A stretch of DNA of 44,266 nt from Oscillospiraceae bacterium (GCA_017465745.1 JAFTVM010000071.1:1-44266); one strand, 5' to 3'; shown: positions 33,396 to 43,943, numbered from the stretch's first letter. Notes: generated by a model not told the origin, from the sequence alone. Translations and numbers: made by a program.

Positions 33396-34637
33396 TCAGC
33401 ACTTAGGCAGCTCTGCCATCATCTTTTCCAGGCGGGTGGGATAGATTCGCGCCAGACCGCCTTCACTGGTCTCCTTGTACATGTGGCTCAGATTCAGACC
33501 GGTCTCATACATGGCCTTGCAGACCATGTCGTAGCTGATATTGCGGCTGTCGGAGAGGAAGTAGCTCAGGTTGCAGGCGTTCAGTGCCCGCAGGGCACCC
33601 ACGGCGTTGCGCTCGATACAGGGGATCTGCACCAGACCGCAGATGGGGTCGCAGGTCAGGCCCAGGTGGTGCTCCATAGCCACCTCTGCGGCGTACTCCA
33701 CCTGCACCAGAGTGTTGCCGAAAAGCTCGCCCAGAGCGGCGGCAGCCATGGCACAGGCGGTGCCGATCTCAGCCTGGCAGCCGCATTCGGCACCGGAAAC
33801 GGAGGCGTTGCGCTTGGTCAGGTTGCCGATGATGCCAGCGGTGGCAAGTCCACGGAGGATCTGCTCGTCCGTCAGGTTCCGGGTCTCCTGCATATACCGC
33901 AGCACGGCGGGGAGAACGCCGCAGGCGCCGCAGGTGGGTGCGGTGACCACAGTGCCGTTATCGGCATTCTGCTCCGACACGGCGAAGGCATAGGCGCTGA
34001 GGATCCGGGTTTCCCAGAGCTGGGGCGTCTCATCGGGAACGCAGAGCGTGTAGAGCTTCTTGGCACGCTTTTTCACGTTCAGGCCGCCGGGGAGGATGCC
34101 GCTACCTTCCAGGCCCTCGGCGATGGCGTTTTTCATGGTCTTCCAGACCGTGTCCAGGAAGTCCCAGATCTCAGCACCCTCATAATGCTCCACATAGTCG
34201 CTGATCCGGGTCAGGCCGTGTTCCCTGCAGTAGGCCATCACATCAGCGGCTGTATTTTCCGCGTAGACCTCAGGGCTTTCTGCGGCGCCGGGCTGGCCGG
34301 GGATACGGATATCACCGCCGCCGATGGACTCTACCCGAAGACCTCCCTGCACGCTGTCGCCCGCAAAAGCAATCAGATCCATGGTGTTGGGATGGGAATG
34401 AGGCAGATCCTCTTCGGAAAAGATGATCTCGGTGGGAGCAGGAGACAGAACCTCCCGGATGACCCGGTCGGTACCGTGGCCCACGCCGGTCTTGCTCAGG
34501 GAGCCGTAGAGGATCACCTGATAATGCTCAGCATCGGGATACTGGCTCTTGAACAGCTTGGCAGCCCGCTCGGGGCCCATGGTATGGGAAGAAGAGGGAC
34601 CTTTGCCGATCTTGTAGATATCACGGATGGATTTCAT
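33396..34637 (-). CDS. sdaA: L-serine dehydratase, iron-sulfur type, single chain
   Basis: This 413-residue enzyme converts L-serine to pyruvate and ammonia. The N-terminal domain has the family signature GPSSSHTMGPERAA. The C-terminal catalytic domain has the cluster-type cysteines in APTCGACGVLP, SGAECGCQAE and TCDPICGLVQIPC. Both domains lie on one polypeptide, as in E. coli SdaA, rather than the split alpha/beta form common in Firmicutes. The start is the ATG at 34637; the frame stays open far upstream only as the antisense of proS and was not used. No strong ribosome binding site is seen (AGGAAA, 13 bases away). Confidence 0.93.
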   Translation of the reverse strand: MKSIRDIYKIGKGPSSSHTMGPERAAKLFKSQYPDAEHYQVILYGSLSKTGVGHGTDRVIREVLSPAPTEIIFSEEDLPHSHPNTMDLIAFAGDSVQGGLRVESIGGGDIRIPGQPGAAESPEVYAENTAADVMAYCREHGLTRISDYVEHYEGAEIWDFLDTVWKTMKNAIAEGLEGSGILPGGLNVKKRAKKLYTLCVPDETPQLWETRILSAYAFAVSEQNADNGTVVTAPTCGACGVLPAVLRYMQETRNLTDEQILRGLATAGIIGNLTKRNASVSGAECGCQAEIGTACAMAAAALGELFGNTLVQVEYAAEVAMEHHLGLTCDPICGLVQIPCIERNAVGALRALNACNLSYFLSDSRNISYDMVCKAMYETGLNLSHMYKETSEGGLARIYPTRLEKMMAELPKC

Positions 34638-34670
34638 AAGAAACACCGACTTTCCTGTTTTTCTTTCACC

Positions 34671-34699
34671 AGTATAGCAAATTGGAACAAGAAATACAA
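34671..34699 (-). promoter_or_regulatory. Promoter of sdaA
   Basis: On the minus strand TTGTAT (34694-34699) and TATACT (34671-34676) are separated by 17 bp, 34 bases before the sdaA start. Confidence 0.6.
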
Positions 34700-34787
34700 T
34701 GTATTTTCCGAAATTCCTGTCAAACTTCCGGTTTTCTTCGCCAAGTCCGGAAAGATGGGAAAAACTGGTGAACCCCCTTGACAGATG

Positions 34788-34796
34788 TGGTAAAAT
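34788..34796 (+). promoter_or_regulatory. Extended -10 promoter element of proS
   Basis: TGGTAAAAT is an extended -10 (TGn plus TAAAAT), 45 bases before the proS start. A TTGACA at 34778 is too close (7 bp) to serve as its -35. The segment GATGTGGTAAA also occurs in the stable-RNA promoter array at the right end. Confidence 0.5.
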
Positions 34797-34841
34797 ATAT
34801 AGTACGAAATCTAGTATTTCTTCGAGAGAGGATGAAAAGTT

Positions 34842-36278
34842 ATGGCTAAAGATAAAAAGGTTGAACAGATCACCGATATGGAGGTGGACTTTGCCCAGTG
34901 GTTTACCGATGTGTGCAAGAAGGCACAGCTCATCGACTATTCCTCCATTAAGGGCGTGTTCATCTACCGTCCCTATGGCTACGCCATCTGGGAGAACATT
35001 CAGTCCATCATGGACAAGGAGTTCAAGAAGCAGGGCGTTGAGAACGTCTACATGCCTCTGCTGATCCCCGAGAGCCTGCTGCAGAAGGAAAAGGACCACG
35101 TGGAGGGCTTCGCTCCTGAGTGCGCCTGGGTCACTCTGGGCGGCAACGACCGTCTGGAAGAGAAGTATGCCATCCGTCCCACTTCCGAGACCCTGTTCTG
35201 CGAGCATTTTGCCCATGTCTGCCAGTCTCACCGTGATCTGCCCATGAAGTATAACCAGTGGTGCAGCGTTCTGCGCTGGGAGAAGACCTCCCGTCCCTTC
35301 CTGCGCCACCGTGAGTTCCTGTGGCAGGAGGGTCATACCATCCACGCCACCGCCCAGGAGGCCAAGGATTTCACCGAGACCATGCTGAATGTCTATGCTG
35401 ACTTCTGCGAGAACGTGCTGGCCATGCCCGTCACCCGGGGCCAGAAGACCGAGAAGGAGAAATTCAACGGCGCCGAGGCTACCTACACCATCGAGTGCAT
35501 GATGCACGACCGCAAGGCCCTGCAGGCAGGTACCTCCCACTACTTCGGCGACGGCTTCGCCAAGGCCTTCGGCATCGAATTCACCGACAAGAATAACCAG
35601 AAGGTCAACCCCCACGAGACTTCCTGGGGCGTTTCCACCCGTCTCATCGGCGGTATCATCATGACCCACGGCGACAACAACGGTCTGGTGCTGCCTCCCA
35701 AGATCGCGCCCACTCAGGTGGTGGTTCTGCCCATCGCCCAGCACAAGCCCGGCGTTCTGGAGGGCGCTGCCGCCATCCGTGACCGCCTGATCGAGGCCGG
35801 CTTCCGCACCAAGATGGACGATTCCGACAACTCCATGGGCTGGAAGTGCGCCGAGTATGAGATGAAGGGTGTTCCCCTGCGCGTCGAGTGCGGTCCCCGC
35901 GATCTGGAGAACGGCCAGGTTGTCCTGGTCCGCCGTACCGACCGGGTCAAGACCGTCGTCAAGCTGGAAGAACTGGAGACTGCCGTTGCCCAGCAGCTGG
36001 AGCTGGTGCATCAGGGCATGTATGAGCGCGCCAAGCAGAACCTGGATGAGCACATCTACGAGGCCCACACTTTGGAAGAGGCCAAGGCCCTGCAGGATGA
36101 GCACGGCGGCTACATCAAGACCATGTGGTGCGGTGAGCTGGATTGCGAGCTGGCCATGAAGGAGCAGGCCGGTATGTCTTCCCGCTGCATCCCCTTTGCA
36201 CAGGAAAACCTGGGTGAAGTCTGCGCCTGCTGCGGCAAGCCCGCCAAGAAGATGGTCTACTGGGGCATCGCATACTAA
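34842..36278 (+). CDS. proS: Prolyl-tRNA synthetase, archaeal/eukaryotic type (ProS type 3)
   Basis: A 478-residue class II aminoacyl-tRNA synthetase. Motif 2 lies around CSVLRWEKTSRPFLRHREFL. The anticodon-binding domain starts near APTQVVVLPI (about 287). The C-terminal zinc-type extension has cysteines in WCGELDC and EVCACCGKPAKK and ends in WGIAY, a hallmark of the compact archaeal/eukaryotic-like form without an editing insertion. It charges tRNA-Pro. The ribosome binding site is AGAGGA, 9 bases before the ATG. It is monocistronic, with a terminator after it. Confidence 0.96.
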   Translation: MAKDKKVEQITDMEVDFAQWFTDVCKKAQLIDYSSIKGVFIYRPYGYAIWENIQSIMDKEFKKQGVENVYMPLLIPESLLQKEKDHVEGFAPECAWVTLGGNDRLEEKYAIRPTSETLFCEHFAHVCQSHRDLPMKYNQWCSVLRWEKTSRPFLRHREFLWQEGHTIHATAQEAKDFTETMLNVYADFCENVLAMPVTRGQKTEKEKFNGAEATYTIECMMHDRKALQAGTSHYFGDGFAKAFGIEFTDKNNQKVNPHETSWGVSTRLIGGIIMTHGDNNGLVLPPKIAPTQVVVLPIAQHKPGVLEGAAAIRDRLIEAGFRTKMDDSDNSMGWKCAEYEMKGVPLRVECGPRDLENGQVVLVRRTDRVKTVVKLEELETAVAQQLELVHQGMYERAKQNLDEHIYEAHTLEEAKALQDEHGGYIKTMWCGELDCELAMKEQAGMSSRCIPFAQENLGEVCACCGKPAKKMVYWGIAY

Positions 36279-36305
36279 ATTATTAGTCGTATTTAAGAGA
36301 TTCTG

Positions 36306-36342
36306 AAAACGACGCAATCAACAAAAGTTGGTTGCGTCGTTT
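36306..36342 (+). terminator. Intrinsic terminator of proS
   Basis: AAACGACGCAATCAAC and GTTGGTTGCGTCGTTT pair with one wobble around an AAAA loop, followed by GTTATTTT. Confidence 0.85.
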
Positions 36343-36362
36343 GTTATTTTAAGGAGGGAAAA

Positions 36363-36863
36363 ATGGAACGAATCATGATTATCGGCTGCGGCGGTGCGGG
36401 AAAATCCACCCTGGCCCGGCAACTGGGAGAAAAGACGGGGCTTCCCGTGGTGCATCTGGACAAGCTGTTCTGGAAGCCGGGCTGGGTCAGCCTGTCACAG
36501 GAAGAATTTGATGAACGACACCGGGCGGCCATTGCCCGGCAAAGCTGGATCATGGACGGCAATTTTGACCGCACGATCCCGGAACGTCTGGAACGCTGCG
36601 ACACGGTGCTCTATCTGGATTTCAGCCGCTTCGCATGTCTGCTGGGCGTGGCGAAGCGGATCATCACCAGCTATGGCCAGGTCCGCCCGGATATGGGCGA
36701 TGGTTGCCCGGAACGGTTCGACTGGGAGTTTCTGCAGTGGGTGTGGAATTTCAACAGGAATAAGCAGGAGAAAAACTACCGCCTGCTGGCCCAATGTGCC
36801 GATAAAGAGATCCACATCTTCAAAAACCGCCGTCAGGTGCGTAAATTCCTGGAATCCCTATAA
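36363..36863 (+). CDS. FlaR-like P-loop nucleotide kinase
   Basis: This 166-residue protein has Walker A GCGGAGKST at residues 8-16, followed by VVHLDKLFWKPGW, the signature of the family annotated as DNA topology modulation protein FlaR or adenylate-kinase-like. A basic C-terminal part (VRKFLESL) completes the fold. The biochemical role of this family is unsettled; the P-loop indicates NTP binding and probable kinase activity on a small substrate. The ribosome binding site is AAGGAGGG. It has no functional link to its neighbours. Confidence 0.85.
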   Translation: MERIMIIGCGGAGKSTLARQLGEKTGLPVVHLDKLFWKPGWVSLSQEEFDERHRAAIARQSWIMDGNFDRTIPERLERCDTVLYLDFSRFACLLGVAKRIITSYGQVRPDMGDGCPERFDWEFLQWVWNFNRNKQEKNYRLLAQCADKEIHIFKNRRQVRKFLESL

Positions 36864-36866
36864 AAA

Positions 36867-36892
36867 CAGCCCCGACCGTTTGGTCGGGGCTG
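36867..36892. terminator. Convergent terminator between FlaR-like gene and gdhA
   Basis: CAGCCCCGACC and GGTCGGGGCTG form a perfect 11-bp stem with loop GTTT. On the minus strand it is followed by TTTTTA, so it mainly serves gdhA. It lies four bases after the plus-strand stop and may serve both. Confidence 0.85.
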
Positions 36893-36908
36893 AATTCGTA
36901 TAGGGAGA

Positions 36909-38324
<1,416 letters not shown>

Positions 38325-38353
38325 TTATTTTCCTCGAACTTGCAGAAAAATAA

Positions 38354-38388
38354 TTCGGAGCGTCAATCTGAACGATTGACGCTCCGAA
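38354..38388 (-). terminator. Intrinsic terminator of the Nudix-mnmE-desulfurase operon
   Basis: TTCGGAGCGTCAATC and GATTGACGCTCCGAA form a 15-bp perfect stem with loop TGAAC. On the minus strand it is followed by TTATTTTTCT. Confidence 0.88.
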
Positions 38389-38413
38389 AATGAAACTGGT
38401 TTTGTGCAAAATT

Positions 38414-38824
38414 TCAACAAATATCACACGGCTTTCCGGTGACCAGGCTGCCGAGGTAATTGGCGGTACTTTCAGGATAGAACCGGTAATAGGACACACC
38501 CTTTTCTTTGCGCAGCTTCCGGCAGCAGGGCAGGTTGCACCAGAGGAAGGACGGGATACCCATGACGGGCAAAAACAGGGGGCCAAGGATGGCGGACTGG
38601 ACGGAATGGCCGAATTCATGGACAAGAACCCGGGGATCGCCGGCTTTTCCAAGGAACAGGAACATGCCAACGCCTAGGCTGCCGCCCGCTCCCCAATGGG
38701 TGACGATGCAGCCGTGGTAGATTTCATGGGGCTTGTTCCTGTGCATCAGATAGATGATGAAGCCCAGCAGGGTCTGGGGAAAGCCCCAGGTCCACTGCCA
38801 GAGGCGGAACAGAACCGTCTTCAT
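38414..38824 (-). CDS. Small membrane protein with HExxH motif
   Basis: This 136-residue protein has hydrophobic segments at about 10-27, 45-60 and 78-96 and a zinc-protease-like HEFGH at residues 69-73, followed by SVQSAILGPLFLPVMGIPS. Similar conserved hypothetical proteins occur in Firmicutes and Bacteroidetes. A metallopeptidase function is possible, but the third ligand is not identifiable and no activity is established to my knowledge. The C-terminus holds several cysteines (CNLPCC, CDIC). Its start overlaps the desulfurase stop by four bases, so it belongs to that operon. Confidence 0.75.
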   Translation of the reverse strand: MKTVLFRLWQWTWGFPQTLLGFIIYLMHRNKPHEIYHGCIVTHWGAGGSLGVGMFLFLGKAGDPRVLVHEFGHSVQSAILGPLFLPVMGIPSFLWCNLPCCRKLRKEKGVSYYRFYPESTANYLGSLVTGKPCDIC

Positions 38825-39951
38825 CGGCAGAACCGGGGGATGATCTCGTCCCGGATCACGTTCACCAGCAGGTCGAGTTCCTCGGCGGTGTTATCCTTGC
38901 ACAGGGAGATGCGGAAGGAGCCGTCGATAGCCTCGGGGGCAACCTTCATGGCTTCCAGTACATGGCTGCGGTGGCCCTTGGCACAGGCGGAGCCGGCGGA
39001 GACGCAGATGCCATGATCCTGCAGGACATTGATGGTGTTCTGGGTGGGGACGCCGGGGATGGACAGGGACAGGATGTGGGGGGCCTCATGGGCACCGTTG
39101 ATGACCACCTGGGGAAGCTGGGACAGCTTTTCGATCACACCATTCAGCAGCGCCTTTTCGTGGGCAATGTCCTCTCTGAAAGTGGCCTGGCCCGCGGCGC
39201 AGGCGGCGGCGAAGGAGAAAATGGCAGGGGTACCCTCGGTGCCGGAGCGGAAGCCCTGCTCCTGACCGCCGCCCAGCAGGAACGCCGGGAAGGAGCGCAG
39301 CCGAGGGGCGATGTACAGGGCGCCGCAGCCCTTGGGACCGTGGACCTTGTGGCTGGACACGGAGATCAGATCAGCCCCCAGGGTTTTGGCCTGGAAGGGA
39401 ACCTTCAGGAAACCCTGGACGGCGTCGGTATGGAACACGGCGTCGGGGCAAATTTTGTGGGTCAGTTTGGCCAGCTGCTGGATGGGCATGACGGAGCCTG
39501 CCTCATTGTTGACCATCATGATGGAGACCAGGATGGTGTCCCTGCGCAGGGCGGCTTTCAGGGATGCGGTGGTGATATTGCCCTTCTCGTCGGGCTGGAG
39601 GTAGGTCACCTCGAAGCCTCGGCTTTCCAGATCCTTCATGCAGTTGAGGACCGCATGATGCTCGATGGCGGTGGTGATGATGTGCTTGCCCCGCTTGCCG
39701 TAGCGTTTGACGGTGGAATAGATGGCCCAGTTGTCGGCTTCGGTGCCGCCGGAGGTGAAGAACACCCGGTCCGGCTCCGCCCCCATGGCGGCGGCCACCT
39801 TCTGGCGGGCGTCCCGAAGGGCGTGGGTGGTTTCGATGCCGAAACTATACAGGGCGCTGGGATTGCCCCAGTTCTCGGTCATGGCCTGGGTCATGGCGGC
39901 AACCGCTTCGGGACAGGGCTTGGTGGTTGCGGAATTATCCAAATAGATCAT
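38821..39951 (-). CDS. nifS: Cysteine desulfurase (NifS/IscS family)
   Basis: A 376-residue PLP enzyme that moves sulfur from L-cysteine to acceptor proteins. It has the PLP lysine Lys202 in SSHKVHGPKG and the active-site cysteine Cys323 in SAGSACAKGH. The loop around Cys323 is the short-lobed NifS-type rather than SufS. It lies one base downstream of mnmE. MnmE modifies the same wobble uridine that desulfurase-dependent MnmA thiolates, so a tRNA-thiolation role is a reasonable inference, next to general iron-sulfur supply. Confidence 0.93.
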   Translation of the reverse strand: MIYLDNSATTKPCPEAVAAMTQAMTENWGNPSALYSFGIETTHALRDARQKVAAAMGAEPDRVFFTSGGTEADNWAIYSTVKRYGKRGKHIITTAIEHHAVLNCMKDLESRGFEVTYLQPDEKGNITTASLKAALRRDTILVSIMMVNNEAGSVMPIQQLAKLTHKICPDAVFHTDAVQGFLKVPFQAKTLGADLISVSSHKVHGPKGCGALYIAPRLRSFPAFLLGGGQEQGFRSGTEGTPAIFSFAAACAAGQATFREDIAHEKALLNGVIEKLSQLPQVVINGAHEAPHILSLSIPGVPTQNTINVLQDHGICVSAGSACAKGHRSHVLEAMKVAPEAIDGSFRISLCKDNTAEELDLLVNVIRDEIIPRFCR

Positions 39952-39952
39952 G

Positions 39953-41314
39953 TTATTTACCTACACAAAAACGTTCAAAAATGCGGGCAGTGATGTCTTC
40001 CCGGACGGTGGCGCCGGTGACTTCGCCCATGGCGGACATGGCTTCCTCGATATCAGTCAGCACTGCGTCGGGGGTCAGACCCAGCTTCAGACCGTGGAGG
40101 GCGGACTGCATGGCGTCGTAGGCACGGGAAATGGCGCTGTACTGGCGGGCGTTGGTGAGGATGGAGCCATCACAAGGGGCAGTACTCTCAAACATTTCAT
40201 CCACAAGGTCAGCCAGCAGGTCCAGACCCTCGCCGGTCTTGGCGCAGATGGGGATCACCTGCATGAAGGGCAGATCCCGGGGCTCCACACAGTTGCCCAG
40301 ATCGGACTTGTTGATCAGGGCGATGGAATTGGGCAGCTCGCAGCAGAAATCGATGACGGCTTCGTCCTCTTCGGTGAGGGGCTGGGAGCCGTCGCAGACG
40401 TAGATGACGAGATCGGCGTTTTCTACAGCCTGACGGGAGCGCTCCACACCCATGGCTTCGATCTTGTCGTCGGTTTCGCGAATACCGGCGGTGTCGATAA
40501 GCCGCAGGCGGGTCTTGCCCAGCATGACGGTCTCTTCCACCGTGTCACGGGTTGTGCCAGCTACCTCGGTGACGATGACCCGGTCGTAGCCCGCCAGGGC
40601 ATTCAGCAGGCTGGACTTACCCACATTGGGCTTGCCCACGATGGCGGCAGCCACGCCCTGGCGCAGGATACGGCCCTGGCCGTAGGTCTGCAGCAGATTG
40701 TACAGGACCTTGGCATCGGCTTTCAGACCTGCTTCATAGGACTCCAGGCCGAAGTCCTCAATGTCCTCGTCGGGGTAATCCAGGACGGCATGGAAATGGC
40801 TGCACAGGTTGGTCAGGTCATCATAGACGGGGGCCAGCTTCTTCTGGAGCACACCGCCCACCTGGCCGGCAGCGTTTGCGGCGGCATCGGCGGAGTCGGC
40901 CTCGATCAGGTCGATGACGGCTTCCGCCTGGGTCAGATCCAGCTGACCGTTCAGGAATGCCCGTTTGGTGAACTCGCCCCGCCCGGCGGGCCGGGCACCC
41001 GCTGCATAGAGAGCTTCGAGACCTGCGGCCAGCACAGCGGGGGAACCGTGGCAGTGGAACTCCACGGTATCTTCGCCGGTGTAGCTGTGAGGACCCCGGG
41101 TGTAGATGGCACAGCACTGGTCGATGAGGCGGCCCTCTTTATCATGCAGCTCGCCCAGGATCAGCTTCCGGTTGGGCGCTTCGCTCAGGGGCTTGCCGTT
41201 TTTACAGGAATAGACTTTTCCGCCGATTTCGGCGCAGTCATCGCCGGTCAGGCGGATGATGCCGATGGCGGAAACCAACATGCCGGTGGATACGGCAGCA
41301 ATGGTGTGGGACAT
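39953..41314 (-). CDS. mnmE: tRNA modification GTPase MnmE
   Basis: This 453-residue protein has an N-terminal folate-binding domain (about 1-120), a helical domain, an inserted G domain with GKPNVGKS (227-234), GTTRDT and DTAGIRETDD, and the C-terminal CVGK (450-453) needed for catalysis. With MnmG it installs the aminomethyl-type group on U34 of several tRNAs. AAGGAGG lies before the ATG. It is the second gene of a four-gene operon. Confidence 0.97.
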   Translation of the reverse strand: MSHTIAAVSTGMLVSAIGIIRLTGDDCAEIGGKVYSCKNGKPLSEAPNRKLILGELHDKEGRLIDQCCAIYTRGPHSYTGEDTVEFHCHGSPAVLAAGLEALYAAGARPAGRGEFTKRAFLNGQLDLTQAEAVIDLIEADSADAAANAAGQVGGVLQKKLAPVYDDLTNLCSHFHAVLDYPDEDIEDFGLESYEAGLKADAKVLYNLLQTYGQGRILRQGVAAAIVGKPNVGKSSLLNALAGYDRVIVTEVAGTTRDTVEETVMLGKTRLRLIDTAGIRETDDKIEAMGVERSRQAVENADLVIYVCDGSQPLTEEDEAVIDFCCELPNSIALINKSDLGNCVEPRDLPFMQVIPICAKTGEGLDLLADLVDEMFESTAPCDGSILTNARQYSAISRAYDAMQSALHGLKLGLTPDAVLTDIEEAMSAMGEVTGATVREDITARIFERFCVGK

Positions 41315-41331
41315 GAAGTGTCCTCCTTACT

Positions 41332-41940
41332 TTATTTATTAAGGAATTTCAGGGGATCCCCCTCGCTTGCGATAAAATGCATCAGCATATACGCGCACAT
41401 GATGGCCACGTTTTCCTCCCGCAGGATGCGCTTGCATTCCTCCTGGTCGGCCAGCACCACATGGATCTCCTCGGTGCCCTCAAGACCTGCGTCGGAGGGC
41501 TCGCCGGAGCAGTAGCCGAACACGGTGCCGCAGCTTTCGTCGGTCATGCCGATGGTGGTGAAATAGGGGCGGGACCAGTCGGGGGTATCCACAGGCTGGA
41601 AATCCAGTCCGGTCTCCTCCTTCATCTCCCGAATGCCGGCAGTCAGCAGGCTCTCACCGGGGTCAACGAGACCCGCGGGGAATTCATAAACGTAGCCATT
41701 GATGGGGAAGCGGAACTGGCGGATCAGAACGATCCGGTCCTTCTTTTCACCGTAAACGCCGTAGAGGATCACGCCGTCGGGATGGTTGTCATGGGTCACC
41801 GCCTTGATGTTCTCCACATCCCGGCGGCGGGACGCCACATAGTAAGGCGCGGTGTGACCGTCCCGGAAGGTGGCTTCCAGTTCATACAGATTCAGAAAAC
41901 GGTTGTCCGTCAGCTTTTTCACATTGCCTACCCGGCTCAT
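41332..41940 (-). CDS. Nudix hydrolase, ADP-ribose pyrophosphatase-like
   Basis: A 202-residue Nudix enzyme with the box GLVDPGESLLTAGIREMKEE (then TGL), matching Gx5Ex7REUxEExGU. The N-terminal beta region and the position of the box resemble ADP-ribose or nucleoside-diphosphate-sugar pyrophosphatases (NudF-like). The exact substrate is not determined. The ATG at 41940 is preceded by a perfect GAGGAGGT; the longer open frame upstream covers the promoter and is not coding. First gene of the operon leading to mnmE. Confidence 0.88.
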   Translation of the reverse strand: MSRVGNVKKLTDNRFLNLYELEATFRDGHTAPYYVASRRRDVENIKAVTHDNHPDGVILYGVYGEKKDRIVLIRQFRFPINGYVYEFPAGLVDPGESLLTAGIREMKEETGLDFQPVDTPDWSRPYFTTIGMTDESCGTVFGYCSGEPSDAGLEGTEEIHVVLADQEECKRILREENVAIMCAYMLMHFIASEGDPLKFLNK

Positions 41941-41968
41941 ACCCAATACCTCCTCATTATAATACTTT

Positions 41969-41997
41969 AATATACCACGCTCCGGGGAGGATTGCAA
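41969..41997 (-). promoter_or_regulatory. Promoter of the Nudix-mnmE operon
   Basis: On the minus strand TTGCAA (41992-41997), a 17-bp spacer and an extended -10 TGGTATATT (TATATT at 41969-41974), 28 bases before the start codon. Confidence 0.7.
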
Positions 41998-42052
41998 ATA
42001 TTTTGGAATTATTTTTGCGTATTTGGGGCATACTTTCCGGGAGGTGATGGAA

Positions 42053-43447
42053 ATGACGGATGAAAGCATCCGCGCCATGTTTGCTGAGGCGGGAGATTTT
42101 GTGTCCAGAGAGCTGCAATGCGGCAGACTGAAGGTATATGCCTACTTTATCGACGGCCTGACCGCCGGGGGCAATATTGCCGAGTACGTATTCAAGCCCC
42201 TTTATGAAAATGCATCGGATACCATGGCTTCCTTCTATCAGCAGGCGCTGACTGGCAGCGTCTACAGTGCCACCACTTCAGCCTGCACCGATGCGAATGA
42301 TGTTGCAATGAAACTGGTTAACGGCTTCTGCGTGGTGCTGTTTCCGGGAGCAGGGGCCATCGCCTATGAGATGAAAACACCGGTGAACCGCAGCCCGGGC
42401 CCGCCGGAGGTGGAGAATACCGTCAAAGGCCCCAAGGATGCCTTTGTGGAGAATATGCGTATCAATACCTCCCTGATCCGGCGGCATCTGCGTTCTCCTG
42501 ATCTGCGGCTGTATCAGACGACGGTCGGGCGGCGAAGCCTGACCAATGTTACCATTATATATATGAAAGGATTGACGAATCCGGAGCTGGTCAGTCGGAT
42601 GGAGCGGCGGCTGGCTGCCATTGATGTGGATGGATTTCTGTCCCCGGCTGCGGTGGAGGAATATGTCACCGGATCCAGGACAACGGCCTTTCCTCTGATC
42701 CAGTACACGGAGCGCAGTGATAAATTCTGCCAGGGTATTCTGGATGGCCGGGTGGGGCTTCTGGTGGATGGCCTGCCGCTGGCCTATCTGGCACCTGTAG
42801 ACCTGCGTTATCTGATGGAAAGTGCTGAAGACCGGGGACGCGACTTCATTGCGGCGTCCTGTATCCGGATCCTGCGGTATCTGGCGCTGCTGATTGGATT
42901 GCTTCTGCCGGGGATATACATTGCACTGGCCACCTATCACCAGGCGGTGATTCCGCTGCCGCTGCTGCGCTCGATTATAGACAGTAAGGAAGCGGTGCCA
43001 TTCTCCACAGCCACAGAGGTGCTGGGACTGCTCATCGCCTTTGAACTGCTTCAGGAATCCGGCGTCCACCTGCCTCAGGCGGTTGGGCAGTCGGTTTCCG
43101 TCATCGGCGGTATCGTGATGGGAACAGCGGCAGTGGAAGCGGGCTTGATTTCTCCCGTTGCCCTGATATGCGTCAGTATTGCGGGGATCTGCGGCTTCGT
43201 GCAGCCGAACCGGGATCTGGCGGAAGCAAACCGGATCTGGCGGTTCGTAATTGCGGCTGTCTCGGCCGTTGCCGGAATTTGGGGTACAGCGGTGGGGCTG
43301 TTGATTCTGTTGATCCACCTGGCTGGCCTGCAGAGTCTGGGCGTGCCCTATCTGTCCGTCAAAGGCGGCGTCCTGCGGCCAAGATTTATCAACCACAAAT
43401 TCCGGGATCCAAAGCTGAAGCCCATTGACAGGAGAAATCAAAAGTGA
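42053..43447 (+). CDS. GerA-family spore germination protein (GerAA/SpoVAF type)
   Basis: This 464-residue membrane protein has a soluble N-terminal region of about 265 residues and then about five membrane helices. Family features are YAYFIDGLT near residue 30, [20 protein letters not shown] around 113-132, [12 protein letters not shown], and [20 protein letters not shown] in the membrane part. GerA A-subunits form germinant-gated ion channels in the spore inner membrane. The ATG is chosen for GGGAGGTGATGGAA. Only an A-type protein and a short C-type-like protein are present here; no B subunit is seen. This is the clearest sign that the organism forms spores. SpoVAF is the main alternative. 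Confidence 0.88.
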   Translation: MTDESIRAMFAEAGDFVSRELQCGRLKVYAYFIDGLTAGGNIAEYVFKPLYENASDTMASFYQQALTGSVYSATTSACTDANDVAMKLVNGFCVVLFPGAGAIAYEMKTPVNRSPGPPEVENTVKGPKDAFVENMRINTSLIRRHLRSPDLRLYQTTVGRRSLTNVTIIYMKGLTNPELVSRMERRLAAIDVDGFLSPAAVEEYVTGSRTTAFPLIQYTERSDKFCQGILDGRVGLLVDGLPLAYLAPVDLRYLMESAEDRGRDFIAASCIRILRYLALLIGLLLPGIYIALATYHQAVIPLPLLRSIIDSKEAVPFSTATEVLGLLIAFELLQESGVHLPQAVGQSVSVIGGIVMGTAAVEAGLISPVALICVSIAGICGFVQPNRDLAEANRIWRFVIAAVSAVAGIWGTAVGLLILLIHLAGLQSLGVPYLSVKGGVLRPRFINHKFRDPKLKPIDRRNQK

Positions 43448-43890
43448 AGATAACAATTTATTTATTGCTGCTGTTGGCAGTGGTTCTATTGCCTGTACAA
43501 GCCAGTGACGTGGGAGAATTGATCCCGGTGGAAGTTCTTGCGATATCGGAAAATCAGGATCTCGTGCAGGTAAACACGGATACGGCAGATGCAGGAACTG
43601 GAAAAACGATGCAGGAAGCACTTTCGGATATGGAGGATACTGCAGCAGGCGTCATATATCTGGATACGGTGGAATATGTCATTCTGGAACAGGGGATGGA
43701 AGAGCTGATCCCCGGGCTGCGAAGCTATCTGAAAGACAGCGTTCGCGTATGTTATGGGCGGGAAGGGATCCCGCTGGAAGAGATCGCCAGATACCTTTCC
43801 GTCCACAAGCCTGGAAGACGCCTGGCAGAAACTGGAGAAATTCCGGTCATTACAGAAGAAGAAGGCAGATACCGGATCATAAGAAAATAA
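43444..43890 (+). CDS. Small exported GerC-like protein
   Basis: A 148-residue protein with an N-terminal signal ([20 protein letters not shown]) and no lipobox cysteine. The region from [13 protein letters not shown] to about [10 protein letters not shown] resembles the N-terminal domain of GerC lipoproteins, where a similar GKT-x-x-EA helix and a D-x-VEY-like strand occur. It is less than half the usual GerC length. GTG start overlaps the GerA-family stop by four bases (GTGA), so the two are coupled. The likeness is read by eye and is moderate; it is otherwise a hypothetical protein. Confidence 0.6.
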   Translation: MKITIYLLLLLAVVLLPVQASDVGELIPVEVLAISENQDLVQVNTDTADAGTGKTMQEALSDMEDTAAGVIYLDTVEYVILEQGMEELIPGLRSYLKDSVRVCYGREGIPLEEIARYLSVHKPGRRLAETGEIPVITEEEGRYRIIRK

Positions 43891-43914
43891 TGTCAAAAAA
43901 GTTTGTTTTGGGTA

Positions 43915-43943
43915 TTGACAAAAAGTTAGGTATGTGCTAATAT
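43915..43943 (+). promoter_or_regulatory. Tandem promoter P1 of a stable-RNA operon
   Basis: Perfect TTGACA (43915-43920), 17-bp spacer, TATAAT-like TAATAT (43938-43943) with an extended TGC just before it. First of a regular series. Confidence 0.85.

Noticed and set aside
34778-34796. TTGACA and TAAAAT as a standard promoter pair for proS
   Set aside because: They are only 7 bp apart. The extended -10 reading is more plausible.
34638-36317. Long in-frame upstream extension of the serine dehydratase
   Set aside because: It is the antisense of proS and crosses the sdaA promoter. The dehydratase starts naturally at MKSIRDIYKIGKG (34637).
42005-42034. Sigma-G-like promoter (GGAATT, 18 bp, CATACT) before the GerA-family gene
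   Set aside because: Transcription would start within or next to the ribosome binding site at 42039-42044, leaving no usable leader. The match is also weak.
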